From assembly GCA_950106755.1 (NCBI GenBank), contig OX467083.1:48002555-48066554 (forward strand): DNA of 64,000 nt, given 5' to 3'. The position numbers and the translations under genes are program-made. The stretch is from Climacium dendroides. Lineage: Eukaryota > Streptophyta > Bryopsida > Hypnales > Climaciaceae. This document shows positions 36,095-48,246 of the stretch, piece after piece; within the stretch, counting starts at the first letter, position 1; every line of letters begins with the position of its first letter. The notes beneath the pieces were generated by a model. The model did no database searches, was not told the origin of the DNA, and saw only the letters and a program-made list of their open reading frames with translations.

Positions 36095-39000
36095 TCATTT
36101 TAACGAATAAGGCCTTTGAACTCTTTCACTCAGCCACACTGCAAACGGAGGCAAATCGGAGAGCTCGTTGGGATACCGCACTGGCACTGACGGATGTTGA
36201 CGACGAAATTGTCTTCGAAAGGCCTCCCTTTCTTCCCAAATCTGGCCTCTCGCTAACACATACTCCCTACAAGGCATTCAGATCATGCATTGTTAGACAA
36301 CGCTTACAGTGCTAGGGCGCAGTGAAGAAGCATTGTGAAGGTACCATATGTCCTATTCGACGTGGACTGCAAGTTTTATGCATTCAGAGAGATGTTCACA
36401 ATGACGTCGATACGAACACGTGTATAGCTGAAACGTTACAATAAATGTTTATCAAGACATGATCTCCAACATTGTGCACATTACCGTCCAAGTCCCTAGA
36501 CAACAGAAGTACAAATATGATCTCACAGTAAACTCCAGGGAAACAATGTAAAGAAGGTTGAAAAGAGCACTCACTCCCACCATGGTTCTAAGCACGCTGC
36601 GTTGTCCAGGACGAAGGCATGCGCGTAGTTGCGAAACTCATTGGACATTTTCCGCTTTTGCATCTTCTTGCTTGAAATAATTTCATCAGTCATGATGGGT
36701 TCCTCGGTAGCATCCCACACCCGTTACGTTGTTGCTCCATACTGCTACATGTACTCTGTGCAAAATCCTAATGTCTCCTCCATTCGATAGCCTTCAGCAA
36801 TGCTACCCTCGGGGTGTGCATACGTCCGCACATAGTCTTTGAGTGTTTTCATATATTGCTCAATTGGGTACATCCACCGGCAATGCACAGGACCGCAAGT
36901 GAAAAGTTGCTCCACTAGGTGCACAGGCAAATGAGACATGATGTTCAAGAACGTTGTTGGAAACTCCTTCTCAATCTCGCATGTCGCCATGACAACATCG
37001 CGCATCATGTCTTCCTTGTCATCAGCTCGCACCTCCTTTGCACATAGCCTTTGGAAAACCCTGATCATTTTAATAATAGCTAGGCGGACCCTCTCATCTA
37101 ATATGTTTTTAACTGAAATGGGAAGAATCTGCAAAACATGTGGACGCACACAAACAAAGTTATTGCATTGTTGGATATTGTCGACATTGAGGTGTACACT
37201 AAGAAAGGAGTGCAGGTGGTTCCCTCACTTGTTGCATGAGGACATGATAATCATGTGTCTTCATATATTGCAGCTTCTCGTCCACTAAGTGCTTGTAAAT
37301 GCTACCCACATAGTTTGTAGGGGTCCGAATGTTTGAGACAATGGCTACAAATTCCTTGCGCTCATTTGGTGTTAGTATGAAAGGTGCACGTGGCATGTAG
37401 TATTGATCATTTTGCCGTCGTGGAGGTTGTAGCCATATCTCTTCTCGAATGCCCAATTCCTCTGCATCTACTCTACTTCCAGCACTGTCCTTCATGCCCA
37501 ACAAAGTTTTGACTATGTTTTCACACATATTTTTTTCGCAATGCATGGCATCCAAGATGTGAGGCTCCAACAAATGCTGCCACAAGGGAAAAAAAAATTG
37601 GGAATTACAGAAAATAAAGCAGAGTTCCGAAACATGTGTACCACTACTGTCAAGCATGTACTCTTCAAGTGCTGACGTGCTCTTCACTTCTCAAAACAGA
37701 GTGTTGTTCATCCAAAGCAGTGACAACTACGTTACTCCCAATGTCTGATATAACGTCAACCATAATGTCCCAATAGATGTTAGGAATAACAACTGTGACA
37801 TACAGATGGTTAGAAACCCACTGACCTTCCAATACGGCAACTGGGACAGAGGACACATGTGCTTCACCCCAGTGACATGAACTGGGTCATCAGGCCCATT
37901 TTCTCTCCCTCCTAGATCCAAGTACGATTGCGGCCACGCTGCGTATGCGATGGTTTCCTCGGTGGTTTGTTTCCGGGGCCTATCACGAGGCTCCGTTCGA
38001 CTATTAAACCTCAAATTGCGTCGGTAAGGGTGATGCCGAGGTAAATAACGACGAACACCACCATACACAATCTTTGAGCCCTTTGTTCGCCTGTTAGGAA
38101 GAACGTCTCCTAGTTTAGCCATCCTTGCATCGGTGTCTTTTCCACAACAAGGACAACCCTTGTATCCCTTACAGCACAAGCCGGATATGAGGCCCAAGGT
38201 CGGAAAATCAGAGATCGTCCACATCAATACAGCGCGTAAGGTGAAACTGCGACTCCCTTCTACTTGGGAGAAATCAAGGGCTGCAACACCTTGCCATAAT
38301 TCTTCAAGCTCCTTCAACAATGGACGGATGAAGACACCAACGCCTTTAGATGTAGGTGAGTGCTTTCCCGAAATTAGTATGGATAGTGAAATGAAAAATT
38401 TCTTGGTCACTAACCAAGGCTCAAAGTTGTATATTAGAATTAGCACTGGCCAAGTCGACCAATTACTGTTGTTCAACTTGAATGGATTCACACCATCTAA
38501 AGCTAGATCCAGCCACATGTTTCGCACCTCAGAGCTGAAGGTGCCGAATGCGACGTCTGTGTCGATGTGCTTCCAGGCAGGACTATCGACAACTGAACAC
38601 ATGATCCCGTCATCACTAACATGCTTGAGGTAGCCAGTCAACATCTGAGCTATCTCTGGTGAGCGCCACATTCATTTGAGTTAAGGAATGAGTGGAAAGT
38701 GCCGAATGACCTTGGAGGGAATGTTATTTGAGCCATCCATCCACCGGGAGCTACTACAATGGGGACAAATCTCCAATGATGAATATTCATCTTCAAAAAG
38801 GATACAACCATTTGGACACCCATGCACGTTGTTGTAATGCAAGTCTAATTTTCTAATGGTCTTTCGTGCTTCGTAATGGGATCCCGGCAGCTTATTACCT
38901 CTTGGTAGTAAGTCCACAGACAAATACCGGAACAACTCATCACTAAAGCTATTGCTCACCCGAAACACTGTACACATGTTCATAATTATGATGGTGGCTG

Positions 39001-39622
39001 AGACAACACTTGTCCCTGATCCATTGTACAACGGGGTAGTAGCTTGTCTGTAAAGGTCCTCCAATCCGTCCACACTATCACCACCAACGTCATCGTTTTC
39101 GGGAAACTCCACACTACCTTCAGCCTCTCCGTGTAGTGCATCTCCTCTGTCCAATGCCTCAAGGACCTGCCGGTGGACTTTGTGATATGCATCTAAAGGG
39201 ATGTGGGGCTCCGCATCAGCTTGCCCTGCATTTTCATGCTGTGCGACGTTGTTGTTGATGTCAGGCTCAATGTCAAAGGGAGCATTGTCAATGACATCAT
39301 TGTCATAAGCAATGTCCTCTACCCACATTCCCCGCCGTGGATAGCCCTTGGGGGGATCTCCACCCAGTAAGGATTTTGTGAGAAATGGATCCCGACCAAC
39401 CTCTCCGTGGTGCCGGCGAATAACCTGAATGGTTTTTTGTAAACCACCCTTGCAATCCCTGCAGGGACACCTGAATGATCGAATGTTTTCCTCTGTGGCC
39501 ACTCTCAACTCAGTGTGCAAAATCAAGTCACCAAGTGGAATGTGGCGTAACGTGCGTCCGTCTTCTGAAATACGGATAGTTGCACCTTGTCGGTGGGTTT
39601 GGGAATTGAGACGCCACACCAT
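36095..39622 (-). pseudogene. CACTA (En/Spm) TNP2 transposase, inactivated
   Basis: Exons in transcription order: 39622-37826, 37576-37229, 37128-36575 and 36266-36095, joined by GT-AG introns in consistent phase. The N-terminus has a Cys-rich transposase-associated motif (CPCRDC). Then come TTPLYNGSGTSVVSA, GSHYEARKTIRKL, the TNP2 core LDGVNPFKLNNSNWSTWPV, LDAMHCEKNMCENIV, and GPVHCRWMYPIEQYM with EGSIAEGY. Four in-frame stops interrupt it: TAA 38681-38683, TGA 38672-38674, TAG 36745-36747 and TAA 36724-36726; homology continues after each in the same frame. TNP2 catalyses excision and integration of CACTA elements. It diverges from the plus-strand TNP1-like gene, as expected for one transposon. 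An additional upstream exon is possible. Confidence 0.85.
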
Positions 39623-40928
39623 CTACAAAGTGAATACAAGGTCGCAACCAAGTGTTAAAGAGTGTTTAGGTTCAGAATGATACAAATCTGAGTGTGACAT
39701 ACAACGCACATTGCTTCCATGGCCAAGTTTCGTCATTGCAGAACAACCTCGATCTTCAAATCACAACTGAAGATGTGCGTTAAGATTCCTTCACAATTAG
39801 CGTGCCTTTCTCAATGAAAGCATTACTGGAAATGAGTTCATTGTTTTACTTCTAGGCCCATACTGTGTCATCTAAGGATCGAAATGTAAATTTCAATTGA
39901 TGGCACTTAGAGCCCTGTATTGACTGTCAAAGAGGATGTCAAAAGTGACGTCAACAATGACGTCAACCTGAGTTTGTTTAAACACAAACTTTAGATGCCT
40001 CATTCGAAGTCGTCGCAAAGCATGTTGTAAGTGATAGCATTGTGCACAAGAAGACATATTCTTCAACACGAATATGACAGGCTGGATGTCCATTGTGACA
40101 TCATCGACAACAGGAGTCCGTACGAACAGAGTCCAAGCTTAGGACTTTCCCCACGTGTTTAAGGGCTGTCCCACAATGACAGAGGTGACCACATTGCCCA
40201 TGACTACTATCTTTTGTGTCTCATCAGTTGAGGGCGCACCACCTTATACCATAGAGTGTACAAGTTGCTCACCAATATGGCCGTATATTGTGAATTGCCA
40301 CTGCGTCGTAGGATGGTACGCTTTGCGGAGCCTTGCCAAGAGGCGTCTGTCGTCCCGGCGGAAGACTCTGAGGCGGCTTCGTTGCTCACTAGTCTTGTCT
40401 GTGGGCATATATGTACCAATCTAGAAGGTCAGTCTGTGAAGACTCCACGAAAAAATACTGTTGGAGGAATCCTTCGACGCAACTCTCGCCACACCATCCA
40501 GGATGCTCTCCTACTTCAAACATTGCCTCCAAGGCACGAGGACAATGCAAAGGAAGGTGCCGTCCAGCAGGTAATTTCCAATGTACACAACTTCACTAAC
40601 GAAACGATGAAATATCGTGTCATGGGGCTAATCGGGACCCTCGCAAGTGCATTAGGGTTTGCAGGCAGGACTGCCGGTGTCGCGCTGCGTGGAATTAGGG
40701 TTTGCAGGCACGGGTTGCCGGTGGCGCGGGCGCGAGTCAGGCCTTCTCCGTGACGGCAATAGGGGCTCATAGGGGGGCCACCTCAGTTGTAGGGGCGGGG
40801 GCGGGCCTTCAATTCCAGTGGCGTCTTCCGCCACGCTGCATTGGTTTGAACGCGCGGCCCTTGCACAACCCTAAAGTTTCTCTTCTGTGTAATCCTTCAA
40901 TTGCGTTCGTCTTTGGAGCCAGCCTTGC
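39623..40928. other. Region between the divergent CACTA genes
   Basis: Contains short GACGTC/GACATC motifs (for example 39930-39970 and 40090-40115), typical of internal or subterminal CACTA sequence, and a local tandem repeat around 40655-40735 (AGGGTTTGCAGGCA twice). Plus-strand open frames at 40155-40753 lack recognised domains. It could include 5' leaders and a promoter for the two transposon genes. Confidence 0.4.
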
Positions 40929-41349
40929 TAACACTAGTAGAAAACAGGGTCAAATGTAACCAGTCAAAAAATGACTGGTTACTAAAAGGCTACTGAAAAA
41001 TGACTGACAGTCATGGAAATGGTGCCAAAGCTGACCTGTCACAATCAGGAGTCATTTAGTAGTGATTTCCCAGAGCAGTGGATGGCGACCAAATGAAACA
41101 AACGACCAGAACTAGTGTCATCCACAATTTAGTCTGTATTCTGTGGCCTTATTGCTGATGCAGTTTTCGTTGAGTCATATTTGAGCTGTGCTGTCATAAA
41201 ATGAGCACAATATATGACTACAGTAAAACTGAAAAATGACTGACAATAGGACACCATGGAAATTGAACTTATTAAATTTATTATTTGCTTCTCTATAAAA
41301 TGCTAATTGCATTGTAGTCATTTTTAAGTCACAAACTACTTTTCAAATG

Positions 41350-41560
41350 GACAGCTTAGATGAATGGATCAGATGGACGGCTTGGATGGAATGATGGATG
41401 GATCAAATGGATGGCTTAGATGGAATGACGGATGAATTAAATGGATGGCTTAGATGGAATGATGAATGGATCAAATGGACGGTTGAAATGGTGGAATCAG
41501 ATGGGTAATTTGAAAATGAATAGTTTAGACTTTAAATGGATGGATAAGATTGTATCTTGA
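41350..41560. repeat. Minisatellite, GATGGA-rich (~35-bp unit)
   Basis: Repeated blocks of the form AATGGATGGCTTAGATGGA with slight variation, inside CACTA element 1. Confidence 0.7.
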
Positions 41561-41989
41561 TAGTAAATGGAGGGCTTAGATTTTAGGTCAGCCGCCACAT
41601 TTTAGGTCAGCCACCTTTCTATTTCTATATAGGTTGACATATGGCATATTGTAATTGCAACTGTCAAACACACATTGCAGTTGTTGCTGCCTTCTTCTTC
41701 AAGATTCATCTTTTCTTATATTTTCCTCCTATTTTTGCCTTCTTCTTCAAGCTTCATCTTCTTTCATATTTTCTTCTTGCTTTTGCCTCCTCTTTGCTTC
41801 TTTCTTTTTCTTGTTTTTGTTTCCTTCTTACTTCTTGTTCATCAACTTCCTCTCATTTGTTCTTCTTGCTTGTAAATGAAGGTTCAGGTCTACTTCCAAC
41901 CTTACCTCTTGAATGTAACAATTTACTTTTTTTTTAGTGCTTTCTACTATTTACTTCTTGTTTGTTGTTATTTGTTGTTGTTCAATTCA

Positions 41990-42200
41990 GGCAAATCAGG
42001 TAGTTCAGGCAAATCAGGTAGTTCAGGCAATTCAGGTAGTTCAGGCAATTTAGGCAGTTCAAGCAATTCAGATAGTTCAGGCAATTCAGGTAGTTCAGGC
42101 AATTCAGGCAGTTCAGGTAGTTCAGGCAATTTTGATAGTTCAGGTAATGCAGGTGGTTTAGAAAATTTAAGCAATTTAAGCAACTCAGGCAATTCCTGAT
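41990..42200 (+). repeat. 18-bp minisatellite encoding Gly/Ser/Asn repeats
   Basis: Tandem GGCAATTCAGGTAGTTCA-like units inside CACTA element 1. In one plus frame (open over 41876-42199) they translate to repeated GNSGSS. The opposite strand is also open (Leu/Pro-rich). This is probably a repeat-driven open frame rather than a gene. Confidence 0.75.
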
Positions 42201-42399
42201 TTCTAGCAACTTAGGTGATTTAAGGAGTTTAGGTAGTTCATGCAATTTAGGCAACTTAAGCAATTCAGATTTTGACATAGTGCAATTATAGTGTAGTCAT
42301 AGTGCAAACATAGTGTAGTAATAGTATAAATGTAGTCATTTATACTTACAATATTGTGACTGAACTAATCATTTTTTGGAATGAATATCACTTGAAAAT

Positions 42400-42740
42400 G
42401 ACTACCATAGCTTACATAGTAACTACAAAATGATTCCAACAGCCTATATAATGACTCCAGCAACCTACAAAATGACTTCAGCAACCAGAAAAATGACTAC
42501 AACAGCCTACTAAATGACTGCAACAGCCTACGAAGTGAGTGCAACAGTTTGCGAAATGACTACAACAGCCTGCGAAATAACTCCAACAGCTTACAAAATG
42601 AATGCAGCAGCTTGCAAACTAATTGCAGCAACTTGCGAAATGACTCCAACAACTTACAAAATGACTGTAGCAACTTGCAAACTGATTGCAACAACCTGCA
42701 AAATAACTCCAACAGCCTATAATATGACTCCAACAACCTA
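42400..42740. repeat. Tandem AATGACT(A/C)CAACAGC repeats
   Basis: Irregular units of about 24 bp (ACAACAGCCTACAAAATGACT type) in CACTA element 1. They resemble expanded subterminal motifs and are also open as a Thr/Ala-rich frame (42514-42819). Confidence 0.7.
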
Positions 42741-45050
42741 TTTGACATCAAATAGAATCACTCCAATACCAACGAATAAAAAACTGCCAACTCAACATGT
42801 TAGATCTGTAGCCACGTAGCAAACTGCCATTGGAGGTGCTCCATATAATCACACCCTAATGAAGTTCCACATCAGCATAGGATGAAAAAGAATGGTCTTG
42901 TCCCAAATGACTGCCTTGTCCCAAATGACTGCCTTGTCCATAATTACTTGTCCTAAATGACTTTGAGCCCAAAATCCAGTTTTAGTCATTCTATTGACAT
43001 TAGTGTCCTAAATGACTAGTTACGCAGTTATAATCAGCAGTCATTGATAGCCTGTTTTCTACTAGTGTAATGTGAGAGAGGTGAAGTAGGTGCTCCCCAA
43101 TCGGCATCGGTTTTGTAGTTTGAAAATTTCATTTTTGTGTCAATTTGACAAGGGCGGCGTTCTTACATGCAATTGCAAGGGGCGCAGCTCTCCACTGATC
43201 GGGAGCAACAAGGGTTCCAATCTTGCGCCACAGCTTCATCGGAGGCTACAACACGCCTTGCAGCAAGTCGATTGCGCGCAGGTTTTCAGGTTGCTAGGAT
43301 GCCTCCCCAATGTGTGACCTTTGTTGTGGACGCTCATGTGCACGTTTGTGTGTGAAGAGGGTGCAGAACGGTGAATTCTGCGTGTAGTGGAGAGGGGCAG
43401 GTGAGAAAATGCCTCGCACTCAGGCCCCTACATAGAAGAGGAACGCGAGTTAGCGGCGTGAAGAGGACTCCAGCGAACATGAAGTAACGCCGCCGCCAGA
43501 GCCAATCCGCATGCGCGGGAAGCATGAGCGCCGCTCCAAGGCCAGAGGAGACCTTTGGCCTGCTGTGTCGGCGGGGAAGGGACGAGACCGGGACAACAAT
43601 CCTCCACCGAAGAGGAAGAGGACCCCTCAAGTGCTGTTGGAGTTGTCGGAGGAGGCAGGGCACGACGCAGAGGAAGAAGAGGAACTCAGAGAGCAGTCTT
43701 GGAGGTAAGTTTGGAAGAAGAAATAATTTGAGTATAGAACCAGTGGTATTCAAGGTTTTGGGGGAGGCGCGCGTTGGTACGGACGTCAAGTGCAACGCAC
43801 ATCCTGTTTCTTATGACGTCGACTCTATTATGTTAAGCGTCATAGACGTTTAATGTGACGTCCGCATAAATTGTGTGACGTTCATGTCTTCGTCACGGAG
43901 GACATGTTTTTTGAGTTGAACTCTATACAAAGAAAGGTGATTGTTTGTTCCTCAGAGAGCAATCATATTGAATTCAGGAGTGATCAATCAAGACGTACGG
44001 GAGTCAGCCCCCTGCAAGGGTGATAGACCCTAAACCACGGCGTCTTCCCAGTTTCTGTCAAGAGGAAGTTCCTGTAATGTTCAAAACAACGTCCAAGCGT
44101 GTCTACATTGACGTTAGATTCAACGTAGTGAGCAACAGAGGAACATGTAGAGAACTTTGAAGCCACAAATAGCGTATGTGGATCTCTTTTGCGGGGGTCC
44201 AGTTGCGGGATTGATTTGTTTGTACTGACGTAGCCCCATTTTCTTCCCAAGCTGATAGTGCATTTGACTTTTTACAATAAGGGCTACAACACAGGGTCTG
44301 ATGAACCAGCTTCGGATGCTGATACTGAAGAGATGATTGAGCAGTTGATCCCCGAACAGTCTCGCGAAAAAGGCTTAAGCACTGTAATGAAGAAACCTGT
44401 GGAAATAGACTGACAGGGGGAACCATTCGGATCTATGAGGGTTCCTTTCTCCAACGACATCAAGAAATATGCGAGAGACCTTGACCCCAGGTTTGGATGG
44501 GAGGGTCAGCCCAAAAAAGACAGACGGCGCTTATTTAGGCGCCTATATACAGGTTTGTATTCAGTCCTTCTCTGTGAAATGAAGAGGACTATAGACCTTG
44601 TAGTTCACTGTTGCATGTAGTTCAGAAGACTGTAAATGTTGTGGAAGGTAGCTCATTGGCCATGAGGCAGGGCAGTGGATGTCACCTGTAATGTCCACAG
44701 CGACATCGAATACAATGTCACAAATGACGTCAGTGCAGGATCCTCTACAGTGAGGGGTGGTCCCTATGGTCGTCCGCACCACAGGGACGTGCAATGAGTA
44801 TCCCCTAGTGTTTTCTAGAGACATAGGAGTGTCCATGTAAATTCTCTTGTTATTCTTTGGCACATCAATGTCATACATACACTAGTAGAAAATCAGTGAC
44901 CAAATCAACAAATAGTCAACAATTTTCTGTTAACTTGGGTACTATATTGTCCATTTTCACAAATTTTTGTTGATTTTGCCCAAATTAACAAAATGGTCAC
45001 ATTATTTTTGTTGATTTGGATAGTGCAACTAAAATCAACAAAATTTTGTT

Positions 45051-45175
45051 AAATCTTTTAGAATCTTTTTAGAATCTTTTTGGAATCTTTTTGGAATCTT
45101 TTTAGAATCTTTTTGGAATCTTCTGGAATCTTTTGGAATCTTTTAGAATCTCCTGGAATCTCTTGGAATCTTTAA
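45051..45175. repeat. GGAATCTTTT tandem repeat
   Basis: About a dozen 10-11-bp units of TTTTTGGAATC or TTTTAGAATC inside CACTA element 2. Confidence 0.8.
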
Positions 45176-45228
45176 TTGTACAATGTAGATTTAAAAAAAA
45201 ACTAAACATTAACAATTCGGTATTTCTT

Positions 45229-45586
45229 AAAGTCAGCATACTTCAGGGCCGGTTTTGACTTAATAAATGACCTTTTTTCAAGAAACTTTGAACTAATAAA
45301 AGTTGGAAAATCAAGCCAAATTTCACCTCCAACAATCCGTTTGAGATTTCGATCCTCCAATCAAAAGTTATGGACAAAAATCAGAGAGGGGTGAAAATGA
45401 ATCATTTTTTTACATTTTTAAAACCCCTCTCTGATTATTGTCCATAACTTTTGATTGGAGGATCAAAATCTCAAACGGATTGTTGGAGGTGAAAGTTGGC
45501 TTGATTTTCCAACTTTTATTAGTTCAAAGTTTCTTGAAAAAAGGTCATTTACTAAGTCAAAACCAGACCTGAAGTACGCTGACTTT
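45229..45586. repeat. Long near-perfect hairpin (164-bp arms, ~30-bp loop)
   Basis: Left arm 45229-45392 (AAAGTCAGCATACTTCAGG...) and right arm 45423-45586 pair nearly perfectly; only a handful of mismatches were seen by eye. Nested inside CACTA element 2. It could be a captured foldback element. If transcribed it would form a long double-stranded RNA. Confidence 0.88.
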
Positions 45587-46570
45587 AAAAAACAATGGGA
45601 AAAAAATGAAAAACTAAACTAATAAGATTTTATATACACTTTAAACATGTATATGTATAAGTGGTACATTGGTTTGAGTCTTGGACCTCAACCATGAGGT
45701 TCAAGGTTCAAACCTTGATGGCAACATTTGCCACGTGAATTGCCAACGTGGCATCTGGAATGTCCACGTGGCATTCAAGTAGCTTGCGTGGCATGCCATG
45801 TGGATAGTTGGGGGTGCCTATGTGGCATTGCCACGTGTCACTTTTATTCATTTTTTTTCAAAAAAAATAATTTAAAAAAATAATGTGACCAAATTAACAA
45901 AGAAATTAACACTTTTTTGTTCTAAAACAACACTTTTTTGTTAGAAATTCAACACTTTTTTGTTCTTAAACAACACATTTTTGTTCAAAAATCAACACTT
46001 TTCTGTTCAAAAGTGCCCAAATCAACACGTCCAAATTAACAAAAAAAATCAACACTTTTCTGTTGATTTTTGTTAATTTGGTCACTGTATTTTTCTACTA
46101 GTGATAATGCAGAGGTAGCTATACTAAGTCCTCTGGCTTGCAGATTGGCGTATAGAGGGAGAGTCCGAGCGAGTGTCGGAGAAGTGGATGCAGCCGTTCA
46201 TCACAAAAGCACTCATTCATGTTCGTTGGAAGCTCAATCGATTGATTGATGGCGGAAAACCCAAGCCGATCGGAATGGATGACGATGTGTGGGAGGCATT
46301 GAAGGAGGCTCGTGCTACCGATGCTTCCCAAGAGAAATCAACCCATATGTCTGCCATTTCTAAGGGGAAGGCATCCAACACAGCCCAACATAAGGCCGTA
46401 GAGAGAGAAGTCATCTCGAGGCTAGTAAGTATGTAGTAACTGACGTCCACCTACTTACCCATGTCGACACCACTTTCATCACATGTGTTGCGTTTGTTTT
46501 TCCAAAAAATGTTCGCTCTGGTGGTAGATGTGGAGGACTAGGCCTTCTTCTTCGCACGTGGAAGGACCTT

Positions 46571-46770
46571 TGTGGGGTGGCATTGAAGCATGTAATCATT
46601 GCATCTGAACTCTAAGTGCATATTTTTCTTCCCCTTGTCGGGTGGCATTCAAGCATGTAATCGTTGCATGTGGACTCTAAGTGCATATTCTTCTTCCCCT
46701 TGTACGGTGCCATTGAAGCATGTAACCTTTGCATGTGAACTCTAAGTGCATATTCTTCTTCCCATTGTAG
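46571..46770 (+). repeat. Three-copy ~65-bp tandem repeat ending at a splice acceptor
   Basis: Units with CTCTAAGTGCATATT and TTCTTCCCCTTGT recur at 65-bp spacing (from 46608, 46673 and 46738). The last unit supplies the acceptor CCCATTGTAG before exon 4 of the TNP1-like pseudogene; earlier units read CCCCTTGTCGG and CCCCTTGTACGG at the same place. Confidence 0.8.
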
Positions 46771-48246
46771 ACTTTGTTGCGGAACAGAGCACCGTTTGAA
46801 GCAGAGGTGGACGCAGAAGTGGCCAAGCAGTTGCAGCGTCTGGAAGAAGAGAAACGCAGAGGTCGAAGTCCCCATGGCAAAGAGCTGCAAGAGATGCACA
46901 GTCGGCTGGATGAGCTTGAGCTCAGTGTAAGTCGCCTTACTGAGACCGTGAGCAGGTCCCACAAAAGCATGGAGGAAATGCTACGTAAGATTCTCGCAAG
47001 TCAGTGTAAAGCAAGTACTGGGGGGACCCTAGATGTCACGGAGCCATCCTTGCCAATCGGGACAGGGAATCCACCACTTCTCACGTCATCTAGGGCAGAG
47101 GCGTCGAAAATGGCACAGAAGGACTGTCTTGTGCCCGTGTTGCAGCCTACAGCTCCTGTAGATGTCGTTGAGCCAGTCCCCATAGCTGGCCAAAGCAATG
47201 TCAAAGATAATGTTCTTGTTGACGTTAACTCCGACAAGCGGGCTATTGAAGACGATGTTGTTCATGACGTTGTAGCTAACGCTGAGGAGGAGCAGGTAGA
47301 AGGCGCCGGTGAAGTTGCCATCCTTGAAACTGCTGAAGGTCAGCAAGGAGTGGAAGATGTGTACGCCATAGTCAAAGACTCCGGGGTGTAGGCAACATCT
47401 GAGAGGAGAGAAAGCACGATGGAGACCTCCACGGAGCAACAGGTGATGCGACGTCTCTCTTCCCATTTTAAGTGCCAAGTGACCGACGTGAAGCACTCCC
47501 TTTGTTAGGCTAGTGACATTATTTCCATGAATTGCCTTGTATGAGGATGGTGTCGTAGCGTAGTAGCATTTGTTTGCAATGCTTCAATTTTTTTTTAGAA
47601 GTGCGTGTCAAATTGGACATCAAAGTGAACGTCACTAGTGGCAGACGCTGATGCACTCTAGAGCTCAGCCTGTTCTTTTCAAAGCGAGTACATCAGAATA
47701 GTATGTAAGCAGAAGTCGAAGTTTCCTTTCAGTCCCCCATTCCATTGAATGCGCAGGTATGTTTTACAATAACTATGTGCATCTTACAGGAAAGCAAGTG
47801 CCTCAATGGTGCTCAGGTAAGGCTAGGAAGTGTAGGTGATTAGAGGATGTCAAAAGTGAATAATAATTGTGTGATGGTGTTGCAGGAAGACATTGAAGTC
47901 CTTGGTGAGTCCTCAAGCCGGCCTCGGCGTGCTGTGAGGACCACGCAAGCTGCGAAGGGCACGAAGGCTACACCGAAGGCAACAATTCCCAAAGCGGTGG
48001 GTCTTCCTAAACCTACCCAATCCACTAAAAAGGTTAGGAAGGCTGCATTCCATTCATCCATACTTTCAGTTGTTTCTGTATGCAACTTAAAAGAATAATG
48101 CAAGTGTAGCATTTCTTGACATTTGTTGTAGCTGTATAAGAGTCCCAGAAATAAACATACACGAGTAGGTACTGCTGGTTTTGACTTGGTGTGGTACGAT
48201 GCAGGCTCTTGTTGTCAAGAAATCGGATGCACCTCGGAAGAAGTGA

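Larger units (their letters stand above)
40932..43067. mobile_element. Non-autonomous CACTA element 1 (2,136 bp)
   Basis: Perfect ends CACTAGTAGAAAACAGG (left) and its inverse CCTGTTTTCTACTAGTG (right), flanked by a TAA target duplication (40929-40931 and 43068-43070). Subterminal repeats of AATGACT or AGTCATT are dense in the outer few hundred bases. The interior carries several minisatellites and no transposase. The right ~300 bp resemble 54600-54929. Confidence 0.92.
44880..46103. mobile_element. Non-autonomous CACTA element 2 (1,224 bp)
   Basis: Ends CACTAGTAGAAAAtCAGTGA (left; the lower-case t marks a length difference) and the inverted right end TCACTGTATTTTTCTACTAGTG in two parts (TCACTG and TTTTTCTACTAGTG), flanked by an ATA duplication (44877-44879 and 46104-46106). 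Subterminal repeats (AAATCAACAAAA, AACACTTTTTTGTT) are frequent. It has no coding capacity. It lies in an intron of the TNP1-like pseudogene. Confidence 0.92.
43409..48246 (+). pseudogene. TNP1-like (ORF1) gene of the CACTA transposon, inactivated
   Basis: Supported exons: about 43409-43704, 44295-44552, 46144-46424, 46771-47442, 47790-47816, 47886-48032 and 48205-48246. From the second exon on, all GT-AG junctions agree in phase; the join of exon 1 to 2 is unresolved. The product starts MPRTQAPT and contains VPFSNDIKKYARDLDPRFGW, then EKWMQPFITKALIHVRWKLN with EALKEARATDASQEKS, typical of En/Spm plant transposase (Ptta-type) proteins. It continues with a coiled-coil region (LQEMHSRLDELELSVSRL) and a basic tail (DAPRKK). 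In-frame stops: TAG 43433-43435, TAG 43451-43453, TGA 44411-44413, TAG 47389-47391. TNP1-type proteins bind subterminal repeats. Two later CACTA insertions lie just upstream of it and in its second intron. Confidence 0.7.

Noticed and set aside
41876..42199. Gly/Ser/Asn-repeat protein
   Set aside because: Driven by an 18-bp minisatellite inside a non-autonomous CACTA element. The opposite strand is equally open.
42514..42819. Thr/Ala-rich repeat protein
   Set aside because: Product of tandem AATGACT-type DNA repeats, with no promoter or homologous gene recognised.
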